46,784 nucleotides of DNA, taken from an uncultured Xylophilus sp. Its GTDB lineage: Bacteria; Pseudomonadota; Gammaproteobacteria; Burkholderiales; Burkholderiaceae_C. Location of the stretch: contig CAJYQL010000022.1 of NCBI GenBank assembly GCA_913776965.1, forward strand, positions 1-46,784, in the 5' to 3' direction. Each line of letters begins with the position of its first letter. Position 1 is the first letter of the stretch. The position numbers were made by a program, and so were the translations under genes. Below the pieces are notes generated by a model that was not told the DNA's origin, did no database searches, and was given only the letters and a program-made list of their open reading frames with translations. This document shows positions 15,983 to 24,616 of this stretch, one piece after another.

Positions 15983-16969
15983 TCAGCGCGACGCGGCCAC
16001 GGGATACACGCCCTGCGGCCGCCAGAGCAGCACCGCCGCCATCAGCGCGATATTGGAGAACAGCGCCACCTTCGGCGCCAGGAAGCCGGTGTAGTTGGCC
16101 ATCAGGCCGACCAGCAGTGCGCCGATCAGCGCCCCGCCGGTGGAGCCCAAGCCGCCGATGATGATGACGATGAAGATCAGCACGTTGACCTGCGCGCCCA
16201 TCTGCGGCACCACGTTCTGCTGGTACAGGCCCCACATCACGCCGCCCAGGCCGGCCAGCGCGCTGCCCGCGACGAACACGCCGACGAACAGCCGCCGGAT
16301 GCGGTAGCCGAGCGACTCGACCATCTCGCGGTCCTGCACGCCGGCGCGGATCAGCAGGCCGACCTTGGTACGGCCGAGCGTCCAGGCCAGCAGCGCGAAT
16401 ACCGCCAGGCCGACGACCACCGCGATCAGCCGGTACTTCTCGACCGCCGCGTCGCCGATCAGCACCGCGCCGCGCATCGCCTGCGGCAGCGGCAGCGGGA
16501 TCTGCTGCGGGCCCCAGATGACCTTGATCAGCTCCTCGCCGATGATCATCCCGCCCATGGTGATCAGGATCTGCTTCAGGTGCTGGCCGTACACCGGCCG
16601 GACGATGAATCGCTCGAACGCCAGCCCGACCGCGCCGGCCACCAGCATCGCGACCACCATCGCCGGCAGCACCGCCAGCAGGTTGCGCCACAGCTGGTCG
16701 GAGCCGGTCCAGTCGGCCATGCCGCCGAGCACGCTGGTCGCGACGAAGGCGCCGAGCGCGATGAACACGCCGTGGCCGAAATTCAGCACGTCCATCAGCC
16801 CGAAGACCAGCGTCAGGCCCGAGGCGATGATGAAGACGATCATGCCCATCGCGAGGCCGGCGACGGTCAGTGTGAGCCAGGTGGCGGGCGAGCCGACCAG
16901 CGGCAGCGCGACCAGCGCGAGCACCGGCACCAGCGCCAGCGGCTTCCAGTCGATGTCGGGGGATTTCAT
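15983..16969 (-). CDS. Liv-type ABC transporter permease (LivH-like)
   Basis: A 328-residue inner-membrane permease with some eight hydrophobic segments. LivH hallmarks include ASGLTLVFGLMDVLNFGHG near the start, the cytoplasmic loop RAGVQDREMVESLGYRI that contacts the ATPases, and GGLGSTGGALIGALLVGL near the end. It pairs with the LivM-like protein encoded 20 bp downstream. The start at 16969 is set by the protein MKSPDIDWKPLAL and by a Shine-Dalgarno AAAGGAG whose bases belong to a dispersed repeat copy at 16979-17035. The repeat lies in the 79-bp gap to the upstream ATPase gene and may affect the relative expression of permeases and ATPases. Confidence 0.92.
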   Translation of the reverse strand: MKSPDIDWKPLALVPVLALVALPLVGSPATWLTLTVAGLAMGMIVFIIASGLTLVFGLMDVLNFGHGVFIALGAFVATSVLGGMADWTGSDQLWRNLLAVLPAMVVAMLVAGAVGLAFERFIVRPVYGQHLKQILITMGGMIIGEELIKVIWGPQQIPLPLPQAMRGAVLIGDAAVEKYRLIAVVVGLAVFALLAWTLGRTKVGLLIRAGVQDREMVESLGYRIRRLFVGVFVAGSALAGLGGVMWGLYQQNVVPQMGAQVNVLIFIVIIIGGLGSTGGALIGALLVGLMANYTGFLAPKVALFSNIALMAAVLLWRPQGVYPVAASR

Positions 16970-16978
16970 GGACGGATC

Positions 16979-17035
16979 GCTCCTTTGTCGATAGCTGGTG
17001 GCGCAGGCGGGACGGGCGCAATAGGCACTTTTCGG
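16979..17035 (+). repeat. Dispersed ~57-bp repeat, copy within the ABC operon
   Basis: Reads GCTCCTTTGTCGATAGC, then GTGGCGCAGGCGGGACGGGC and a TTTTCGG end, matching the family. Read on the minus strand, its first bases form the AAAGGAG ribosome-binding site of the LivH-like gene. It is the only long gap between the transporter genes. Confidence 0.75.
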
Positions 17036-17048
17036 CACGAAACGCGGT

Positions 17049-17828
17049 TCATAGCGCCAGCCCCAGCAGCGTGCGCTGCAGTGCCTCGTCCTCGGCCAGC
17101 GCCTGCATCGCGCCGGCATGCACCACCCGGCCGTCGTCCATCACCGCCACGCTGTCGCCGAGCCGCTGGGCGAAGCTGAGGTTCTGCTCGACCAGCAGGA
17201 TCGTCACGCCCTGCGCCTTCAGCTGGGCGAAGGCGTCGATCATGTTGTTGATGATCGAGGGCGCCAGGCCCTTGCTCGGCTCGTCGACGATCAGCAGTTC
17301 GCGCGGCTCGACGATCGCGCGGGAGACGGCGAGCATCTGCTTCTGCCCGCCCGACAACTTGCCGGCCGGGTGGTTCCAGAACTTCTCCACCGCTGGGAAG
17401 AGCGAGAAGATCCACTGCAGCCGCGCGCCGTCGATCTGCTGCGCATTGCGGGCGCCGCGGGCGGCGAGGACCATGTTTTCCTTGACCGTCAGGTCGGCGA
17501 AGATGCCCATGTTCTCCGGCACGTAGGCGATGCCCCGGCCGGCGATCTGCGGCGTGGCGAGGCGGGTGATGTCGTCGCCTGCGAAATGGACCGTGCCCTG
17601 CGAGGCATGCCACAGGCCCATGATGGTCCGTAGCGTGGTGGTCTTGCCGGCGCCGTTGCGGCCGAGCAGCATGGTGACCTGGGCGCGGGGCACGACGAGG
17701 TCCACGCCGTGCAGGATGTGGTACGCGCCGATGTGGGTGTGGACGCCGTCGAGGGTCAGCAGCGGCGCGCCGCCGGCGGCGCCGGCGGCGCCGGCGGGGC
17801 CGGCGGGCCTGGTGGGGATGGTGTTCAT
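17049..17828 (-). CDS. Liv-type ABC transporter ATPase (LivF-like)
   Basis: A 259-residue cytoplasmic ATPase subunit. Walker A is GRNGAGKTT (56-64), the ABC signature is LSGGQKQMLAVSRA, Walker B is LLIVDEPSKGLAP, and the switch histidine is replaced by glutamine in LVEQNLSFA, as usual in LivF. YVPENMGIFADLTVKENM is a typical Q-loop neighbourhood. The N-terminus carries an unusual 20-residue Pro-Ala-Gly segment encoded by four tandem 9-bp units (GCCGGCGGC/G on the plus strand, 17772-17807). The family core starts only at LLTLDGVHTHIGAYH. The gene overlaps livG-like by 4 bp (ATGA). ATG at 17828 is the first start after that overlap. Confidence 0.93.
   Translation of the reverse strand: MNTIPTRPAGPAGAAGAAGGAPLLTLDGVHTHIGAYHILHGVDLVVPRAQVTMLLGRNGAGKTTTLRTIMGLWHASQGTVHFAGDDITRLATPQIAGRGIAYVPENMGIFADLTVKENMVLAARGARNAQQIDGARLQWIFSLFPAVEKFWNHPAGKLSGGQKQMLAVSRAIVEPRELLIVDEPSKGLAPSIINNMIDAFAQLKAQGVTILLVEQNLSFAQRLGDSVAVMDDGRVVHAGAMQALAEDEALQRTLLGLAL
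17772..17807. repeat. Four tandem 9-bp units inside the LivF-like gene
   Basis: GCCGGCGGC occurs twice and GCCGGCGGG twice, back to back. The unit is a multiple of three, so copy-number change would lengthen or shorten the Ala/Gly/Pro N-terminal segment of the ATPase without a frameshift. Confidence 0.85.
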
Positions 17829-18595
17829 GCGGCCTCCTTGCTCACGCCCAGATAGGCTTCCTGCACCACCGGCGACGCGATCACCTCCGCGGGCGCGCCG
17901 TCGGCTACCAGGGTCCCGTTGTGCAGCACGATGATCCGGTCCGCCAGTTCCCGCACCACGTCCATCTTGTGCTCCACCAGCAGGATCGTCTTGGTCTTGT
18001 CCTGCTTCAGCCGCCGGATCAGGTCGAGGATCACCGGCGCCTCGGCGGCGTTCATGCCGGCCGTCGGTTCGTCGAACAGGAAGACCTTGGCCTCCAGCGC
18101 CATCAGCAGCGCGACTTCCAGCTTGCGCTGGTCGCCGTGCGGCAGGCTGGCCACCGCGGCGCCGGCCTTCGGCAGCATCGCCACGTCGGCGAGGATCGCC
18201 TCGGCCCGCGCGGTCAGACCGCGGTGGTCGCTCCAGATGCTCCACAGGTTCAGCCCGCGCCGGTGCGGCCCGGGCTGCGCCGCCTGCACCGCGAGGCGCA
18301 CGTTCTCCAGCACCGTCAGGTGCGGGAACAGGTTGGTCAGCTGGAAGGCCCGGCCCAGCCCGGCCCGGGTGCGGGCCGAGACCGGCAGCCGCGACAGGTC
18401 CTGCCCGTCGAGCCAGACCTCGCCCTCGGTCGCGGGCAGCTGGCCCGACACGAGGTTGAAGTAGGTGGTCTTGCCGGCGCCGTTGGGGCCGACGATCGCG
18501 GTCAGCGTGCCGGGCGCGAAGCGGCAGCTCACGCGGTTGACGGCCACGTGCCCGCCAAAGCGGATGGTCAGGTTACGGGTTTCCAGCAAGGCCAT
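17825..18595 (-). CDS. Liv-type ABC transporter ATPase (LivG-like)
   Basis: A 256-residue ATPase, partner of the LivF-like subunit. Walker A is GPNGAGKTT (36-44), Walker B is VFLFDEPTAGMN, and the switch histidine is in LLVEHKMDVV. The signature reads SLPHGDQRKLEVALLM; LivG proteins normally have an LAYG-type signature, so LPHG is a mild variant. GLGRAFQLTNLFPHLTVLENV is the expected Q-loop region. ATG 18595 gives the standard start MALLETRNLTIRFGGH. The gene follows the depolymerase gene by 39 bp and overlaps the LivF-like gene by 4 bp. Together they form the energising half of the polyester-operon importer. Confidence 0.93.
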   Translation of the reverse strand: MALLETRNLTIRFGGHVAVNRVSCRFAPGTLTAIVGPNGAGKTTYFNLVSGQLPATEGEVWLDGQDLSRLPVSARTRAGLGRAFQLTNLFPHLTVLENVRLAVQAAQPGPHRRGLNLWSIWSDHRGLTARAEAILADVAMLPKAGAAVASLPHGDQRKLEVALLMALEAKVFLFDEPTAGMNAAEAPVILDLIRRLKQDKTKTILLVEHKMDVVRELADRIIVLHNGTLVADGAPAEVIASPVVQEAYLGVSKEAA

Positions 18596-18634
18596 GTTCT
18601 TGTGTTCCCTGGGGTCCGGTGACGCGCGCTGCGG

Positions 18635-20179
18635 TCAGCAGGTGCCGATCACGTAGGTGCCGGGCGCGGTGCGCTTCAGCGTCGTGGTCGTGTAGATGTT
18701 CCACAGCCCCATGTACTGGTTGGAGCCATAGGCGTAGGTCGCGCCGTAGAGCGCATAGGCGCGCGCCGCCATCGTGTGGTCGTAGTTGCTGGCGGTGAAG
18801 CAGGCGACCGCGGTGTCGGCCGTGGTGGTGCCGCTGGCCGGCGACGAGGCGGCGCCCTCCCCGCCCGAACTGTTGGTGGCGCGGACGGTCCAGCTGTAGT
18901 TCGTCGAGGGCGCGAGGCCGGTGTCGGTGAACGCAGTGCCGCCGACCGGCGTCGCGTTCGCCTTGGTGCCGCCGCGGTAGACGTTGTAGCCGGCCGCGCC
19001 GCTCACCGCGCTCCACTGGATCTGCATGCTGTTGGCGGTCGCGCCGCTCGTGGTCACACCGGCGGGTGCCGGCAGGCTGGCCGGCGGCGGGGTGGTGCCG
19101 CCGCCGCTGCCGACCACGCGGTCCACCATCGCCTTGACCGCGACCATCTGCGGGCCGGACTTCTTCGCGTAGTTGGCGCTGTCGTAGCCCCACCAGTCCC
19201 AGCAGCTGTTGGTGGCGGCGGTGCTGGTCTGCGGATACAGCAGCACGATGCGGTTGGTGTCGGCCCAGCGGTTGTAGCCGGTGTTGCGCACGTACTGCTG
19301 GCCGACGTCCGAGGTGTTCTGCTTGCAGCCGTGCATCACCACATGCAGCCGGCAACTCGCTGCTGTGCCGCTGCCGGCAGCGCAGGCCTGGGGCACATAG
19401 GCCCAGCCGGTCGACGCCATGCCGTGGCCGCTGATGAAGGCGCCTTGGTCGTATTCGACGAAGCTGCCGCCGAGCGTGCCGTTGTTGCGGGCGTTCAGCG
19501 TGCCGTAGAGCTGCTGCAGGATCGCGCCGGCCAGGTCGAAATTGCAGTCGTTGATGTAGGGCGCGCCCTTGGTCGAGCAGGCGCTGCCGTAGTCGTCGGT
19601 CACCATCGCGTGCTCGGCCGCCAGGTCCTTCTTGTAGACCACGTTGGCGTTCGGCACGTAGCTCTGGTAGTAGGTCTTCAGCGCATCCATCACGCCGGGC
19701 TTGACCACGCTGTCGAGCGAGCCGGAGAACAGGTAGACCTTCGATGCGGTGAGGTTCGACGTCGGGTCGATCAGCCCCTGGTTCGCCCAGCTGTTGGTGG
19801 TGCTGACCAGGCTCGCGGTCGGGATGCCCGACGGGCTCGCCATGCAGCGGCCGGTCGCGTTCACGATCGAGCCTTCCGCGCAGTAGAAAGGCCCGCCCGC
19901 CACGACGCCGGCGCCGGTCTTGAAGGTCGCCGAATACGCGACGTGCAGCTGCACCGCCATGAAGCCGCCGGCCGACAGGCCCGAGACGGTGGTCTGCGTC
20001 GCATCGAGCCCGAGCTGCGGCAACGGAACGGCCGCCCGGGTGCAGGCCGCCGCCAGCGTCAGCAGGCCGAGCGTCGCGGCACGGGCGACCGGCCCGCGCA
20101 CGGCGCAGAGCGCCGCACCGGGCGGAAACGAGCGCAGGGACCCGACCGGCGGGCGCGAAGGACGTGAACGGAAATGCAT
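18635..20179 (-). CDS. phaZ: Extracellular poly(3-hydroxybutyrate) depolymerase, type 2 catalytic domain
   Basis: A 514-residue secreted esterase that hydrolyses denatured (extracellular) polyhydroxybutyrate to oligomers and monomers. A long signal region ends near residue 50; LAAAC at 42-46 also resembles a lipobox. In the catalytic domain the nucleophile is Ser69 in the lipase box VSGLSAGG, followed by Asp156 in SGSLDSVV, His190 in AAEHAMVTDD and the oxyanion-hole segment VVMHGCKQ (Cys285). This Ser-Asp-His-oxyanion order defines the circularly permuted type 2 depolymerases. A fibronectin type III linker (about 370-456) and a C-terminal substrate-binding domain (457-514, with NYDHTMAARA, MGLWN and PGTYVIGTC) complete the architecture. 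AGGAGA precedes ATG 20179. It is embedded between the substrate-binding and ATPase genes of an ABC transporter. Confidence 0.94.
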   Translation of the reverse strand: MHFRSRPSRPPVGSLRSFPPGAALCAVRGPVARAATLGLLTLAAACTRAAVPLPQLGLDATQTTVSGLSAGGFMAVQLHVAYSATFKTGAGVVAGGPFYCAEGSIVNATGRCMASPSGIPTASLVSTTNSWANQGLIDPTSNLTASKVYLFSGSLDSVVKPGVMDALKTYYQSYVPNANVVYKKDLAAEHAMVTDDYGSACSTKGAPYINDCNFDLAGAILQQLYGTLNARNNGTLGGSFVEYDQGAFISGHGMASTGWAYVPQACAAGSGTAASCRLHVVMHGCKQNTSDVGQQYVRNTGYNRWADTNRIVLLYPQTSTAATNSCWDWWGYDSANYAKKSGPQMVAVKAMVDRVVGSGGGTTPPPASLPAPAGVTTSGATANSMQIQWSAVSGAAGYNVYRGGTKANATPVGGTAFTDTGLAPSTNYSWTVRATNSSGGEGAASSPASGTTTADTAVACFTASNYDHTMAARAYALYGATYAYGSNQYMGLWNIYTTTTLKRTAPGTYVIGTC

Positions 20180-20228
20180 GGCGTATGTCTCCTGGTGGAT
20201 GGCGTGACGAGGCGAAAGCCCTCCCCGC

Positions 20229-20246
20229 CCCCCGTGTGCCCGGGGG
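20229..20246 (-). other. Stem-loop between the substrate-binding and depolymerase genes
   Basis: CCCCCG and CGGGGG flank a 6-nt loop in the 125-bp gap between the two genes. There is no T-tract directly after the stem, so it is more likely an mRNA-stabilising or processing element than a terminator. It could favour the substrate-binding protein message, as seen in other binding-protein operons. Confidence 0.4.
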
Positions 20247-20304
20247 TTCGGAACCTGCAGTGGCGTGGCCGGATAGTCGAACGACGGTGCCGGCCGGGAA
20301 CCGA

Positions 20305-21492
20305 TCAGCGCTGGTTGCGGATCGGGATGTTCATCTCCGACGGCTTGATCTCGCGCACCAGCTCCGGCACGCCCCAGGCGAAGGCCGGGTCGTTCTTGAT
20401 CTTGAAGTGGTACATGCTCTGCATCGCCTGGTGGTCTTCCTTGCGGAAGGTCATGGTGCCCTTCGGCGTCTCGAAGCTCATGCCTTCCATCGCGGCGATC
20501 AGCTTGTTGGTGCCGGTGTCGCCGCCGGTCTTCTTCAGCGCGGTGACGATCGCCATCGCCGACGAGAAGCCGCCGGCGGTGAAGAAGTCTGGCGGTGCCT
20601 TGAACTGCTTGTAGTGCGCCGACACCAGCGCCTCGTTGACCGGGTTCTTCGGGATGCCGAAGTAGTAGTAGGTTGCGCCTTCCATGCCCGGCAGGTTCTT
20701 GTAGGCGGCCATCGCGGGCAGGATGTTGCCGCCGGTGGCGATCTCGATGCCGTAGCGCTTCAGGTCCATGTCGGCGATCTTGAACGGGTTGCCGGCGCCG
20801 GCCCAGACGATCCAGATGATCTTGCGGCCAGGCTGGTCCTTCAGCTTGTCGATCAGCCGCTGAGCTCCCGCGGTGAAGTCGGTCGTCGCGGCGGGCAGGT
20901 ATTCCTCGTGCGCCAGCTTGGCGGACTTGAGCGCCTCCTTGAACGCCTTCACGCCGTCGCGGCCGAAGGCGTTGTCCTGGCCGAGCGTGGCGACGGTGAC
21001 ACCCGGCTTGTCGATCGCGACCGCGTTGGAGATCGCGTCCTGGCTGGAATTGCGGCCGGTGCGGAAGATGTATTTGTTCCACTTGTCGCCGGTGATCGAG
21101 TCGGCCACGGCCGGCTCGACCAGCAGGATCTTCTTGTATTCCTCGGCCACCGGCAGCATCGCCAGCGCCACGCCCGACGAGGTAGGTCCGACCGCGAGGT
21201 CCGCCTTGTCGTCCGAATAGGCGGCCGCCAGCAGCGACTTGCCCAGGTCGGGCTTGCCCTGGTCGTCCTTCTCGATCACGACGATCTTGCGGCCGTTGAC
21301 CGTCATCGTGCCGCCGGTGGCGTAGTCCAGGCCCATCATCAGGCCGGTCTGCGTCTGCTTGCCGTAGGCCTCCAGCGGCCCGGTCTTGCTGTAGATGTGG
21401 GCGATCTTGATGTCCTTGCCTTGCGCGAAGGCGGGCGCTGCGGCAGCGGCGGCGAGCGTGGCGGCGAGGGCGATCAGATGGCGGCGGTGCAT
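20305..21492 (-). CDS. Liv-type ABC transporter periplasmic substrate-binding protein
   Basis: A 395-residue type I periplasmic binding protein. A signal peptide MHRRHLIALAATLAAAAAAP with cleavage after AFA precedes the mature start QGKDIKIAHIYSKTGPLEAYG, a standard LivK-like opening. Later features include VGPTSSGVALAMLPVAEEYK and VATLGQDNAFGRDGVKAFKE, typical of the two-lobed leucine-binding fold. ATG 21492 is preceded by AAGGAGA. It is the first gene after the sigma-54 promoter and heads the operon with phaZ, two ATPases, two permeases and a hydrolase. The family binds amino acids, amides, aromatic acids and other small carboxylates; here the ligand is proposed to be 3-hydroxybutyrate or short oligomers, by context only. 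Confidence 0.93.
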   Translation of the reverse strand: MHRRHLIALAATLAAAAAAPAFAQGKDIKIAHIYSKTGPLEAYGKQTQTGLMMGLDYATGGTMTVNGRKIVVIEKDDQGKPDLGKSLLAAAYSDDKADLAVGPTSSGVALAMLPVAEEYKKILLVEPAVADSITGDKWNKYIFRTGRNSSQDAISNAVAIDKPGVTVATLGQDNAFGRDGVKAFKEALKSAKLAHEEYLPAATTDFTAGAQRLIDKLKDQPGRKIIWIVWAGAGNPFKIADMDLKRYGIEIATGGNILPAMAAYKNLPGMEGATYYYFGIPKNPVNEALVSAHYKQFKAPPDFFTAGGFSSAMAIVTALKKTGGDTGTNKLIAAMEGMSFETPKGTMTFRKEDHQAMQSMYHFKIKNDPAFAWGVPELVREIKPSEMNIPIRNQR

Positions 21493-21521
21493 GCGGGTCT
21501 CCTTGGTGTGATGCCTGGAGA

Positions 21522-21538
21522 TTGCACAGACCGTGCCA
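21522..21538 (-). promoter_or_regulatory. Sigma-54 (-24/-12) promoter of the polyester operon
   Basis: The minus strand reads TGGCACGGTCTGTGCAA, against the consensus TGGCAC-N5-TTGCA/T. The invariant GG and GC are separated by exactly 10 bp, and only the first T of the -12 box differs. Transcription would start about 20 bp before the substrate-binding protein ATG at 21492. The gene directly upstream encodes a sigma-54 activator. Confidence 0.82.
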
Positions 21539-21596
21539 GCGTGGCGCCAAGGTACCTTCCCCGCGGCGCGGCCGTATGCAGTGCCAGACTGTTCAA

Positions 21597-21623
21597 ATTT
21601 CAGACATTGGTACTGTCTGAAAT
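21597..21623. promoter_or_regulatory. Upstream activator site: perfect 10-bp inverted repeat
   Basis: ATTTCAGACA and TGTCTGAAAT are perfect inverted arms around a 7-bp spacer. The centre (21610) lies about 70 bp upstream of the -24 element, in the normal range for an enhancer bound by a Fis-type helix-turn-helix activator. It lies between the activator gene and the promoter, so the activator encoded next to it is the natural ligand. Confidence 0.75.
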
Positions 21624-21627
21624 GCGA

Positions 21628-23166
<1,539 letters not shown>

Positions 23167-23299
23167 TGGGCGATGGTAGCGGCGGCCCTGCGGCGACCCC
23201 CGCAGCCGATCCGCAGGGACAGGCAGGGCTAACGTCTGGTTGCGGCGGGCCGGTCCACGCGGCGTACCGTGGCGTCATAGCTGACGACCGGAGCCCGCC

Positions 23300-23698
23300 A
23301 TGCGTCGATTTGCCCCTTACCTTCTGCCCTGCCGCATCGCAGCCGCGTGCTGCGTTGTCGTCTCGGCACTGTCAGCCGCCGCGCAGACCCCGGCGCAGGC
23401 CCAGTGGCAGTACGAACGCCAGATCGCCGCCTGCGACCCGAGCCAGCCCCGGCCGCAGTACAACGCCTGCATTCGCGCAGCCGGCTATGCCCTCGACCGG
23501 ATGGGTGCTGCCGCATCTTCGGGCACGTACACCAGCGAGTCGGCGGACGGCCGCGCGACGATCCTCCAGCCGGCGGGAGCCGCTCCGAATGCATTGCCCC
23601 CTTCCACTGCCTTGCCGGAAACCGCCACCTCCAGCGACGGCCGCGCGACGATCCTGGTGCCGTCGGACAGCACGCTGCGCGGCGGGTTCACGCGGTAA
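23300..23698 (+). CDS. Small secreted protein with internal duplication
   Basis: A 132-residue protein of no recognisable family. A signal peptide (residues 1-28, ending SAAAQ) precedes a mature part with a QWQYERQIAACDPSQPRPQY segment and two cysteines (CDPSQ, NACIRAAG) that could form a disulphide. The second half repeats the motif SADGRATIL and SSDGRATIL, 30 residues apart, encoded by an exact 20-bp direct repeat (GACGGCCGCGCGACGATCCT at 23546 and 23636). The start ATG 23300 is the only good candidate. It lies alone between the divergent sigma-54 activator and the DUF4142 gene, and its role is unknown. Confidence 0.7.
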   Translation: MRRFAPYLLPCRIAAACCVVVSALSAAAQTPAQAQWQYERQIAACDPSQPRPQYNACIRAAGYALDRMGAAASSGTYTSESADGRATILQPAGAAPNALPPSTALPETATSSDGRATILVPSDSTLRGGFTR

Positions 23699-23821
23699 AC
23701 ATTGCGCTTGCAGCGCGAGCGCTTCATCGGACAGGTCCCACAGTCGTATGGGCCGATTCGCACAGCCTGCGTCGTAGGCGGCACGCAGTCTGAAGGTTTC
23801 CACACAACATCCGGAGAACCT

Positions 23822-24391
23822 ATGAAATTCGCTTTGTCAAGCCTCGCCCTTGCCGCCGCTTTCGCAACTCCCGCGTTCGCAGCACCGGACGCCGTCCAGA
23901 AGTCCGACACGCCGGCGGTGGCCCCCGCCGCGACCGGTACGGTGAGCGGCAACGAACTGAGCCCGGTGGACCGGACGTTCGTCACCAAGGCTTCGGGCGC
24001 CGGCCTGTACGAGGTCGAGATTTCCAAGATCGCGGTCGAACGCGCACAGGACCCGGCGCTGAAATCGTTTGCGCAGCAGATGGTCAAGGACCACACCGCC
24101 GCGAACGAGGAACTGAAGAAGTTCGCCGCATCCAAGGGCGTGCCGGTCGCGACCGAAATTCCAGCGGAGAAGCAGGCGGTCGTCAAGAAGCTGTCGGGCC
24201 TGAGCGGCGCAGATTTCGACAAGGCCTATCGCGAGCAGGTCGGCCTGCGCGAACACAAGGAAGACATCGCTCTGTTCGAGCGGCAGACCAGGAACGGCCA
24301 TTCGCCGGACCTCAAGGCCTGGGCCGCCAAGACGCTGCCGACGCTGAAGTCGCACTACGAGCACGCCCAGCAGATGAAGCCGAAGGCCTGA
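23822..24391 (+). CDS. DUF4142 periplasmic protein, first copy
   Basis: A 189-residue exported protein. A clean signal peptide (MKFALSSLALAAAFATPAFA) is followed by a short Ala/Pro/Thr spacer and then a DUF4142 domain (about 45-185), predicted to be a ferritin-like four-helix bundle. Recognisable pieces are DRTFVTKASGAGLYEVEISK, FAQQMVKDHTAANEELKKFA and SHYEHAQQM. Conserved histidines in these helices could bind metal, but the family has no established biochemical function; members are often stress-induced in proteobacteria. CCGGAG precedes ATG 23822. A second DUF4142 gene lies 225 bp further on, with a small membrane protein gene between. Confidence 0.88.
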   Translation: MKFALSSLALAAAFATPAFAAPDAVQKSDTPAVAPAATGTVSGNELSPVDRTFVTKASGAGLYEVEISKIAVERAQDPALKSFAQQMVKDHTAANEELKKFAASKGVPVATEIPAEKQAVVKKLSGLSGADFDKAYREQVGLREHKEDIALFERQTRNGHSPDLKAWAAKTLPTLKSHYEHAQQMKPKA

Positions 24392-24416
24392 CACGGCCGC
24401 CACGACAGGAGCCCCC

Positions 24417-24614
24417 ATGGACCGACAACAACCGAAGAAGGACGATCGCGACAATCGCCGCGCGTTCCGCTGGGGCATCGGCGGCGTGATCGCCGTCGTG
24501 GCCGCCGTGCTCGTCTACAACGTCGCGACGTTCAGCCGCGGCGACCCGCGAGTGCCGGACAACGCCGCAGGCATGTCCACGCCGGCCGCCGGTACGGCGA
24601 CGGGCAGCCGCTGA
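24417..24614 (+). CDS. Small single-pass membrane protein
   Basis: A 65-residue protein with a charged N-terminus (MDRQQPKKDDRDNRRAFRW), one transmembrane helix (about 20-38, GIGGVIAVVAAVLVYNVAT), and a short tail rich in Ala, Thr and Gly. By charge the N-terminus should be cytoplasmic. AGGAG lies upstream of ATG 24417, and the stop is 2 bp before the next ATG, so it is co-translated with the second DUF4142 gene. No family is recognised. Confidence 0.7.
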   Translation: MDRQQPKKDDRDNRRAFRWGIGGVIAVVAAVLVYNVATFSRGDPRVPDNAAGMSTPAAGTATGSR

Positions 24615-24616
24615 CG

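Noticed and set aside
16979-17035. Treating the repeat at 16979 as a transposon end
   Set aside because: No transposase and no terminal inverted repeats with target duplications could be seen around any copy.
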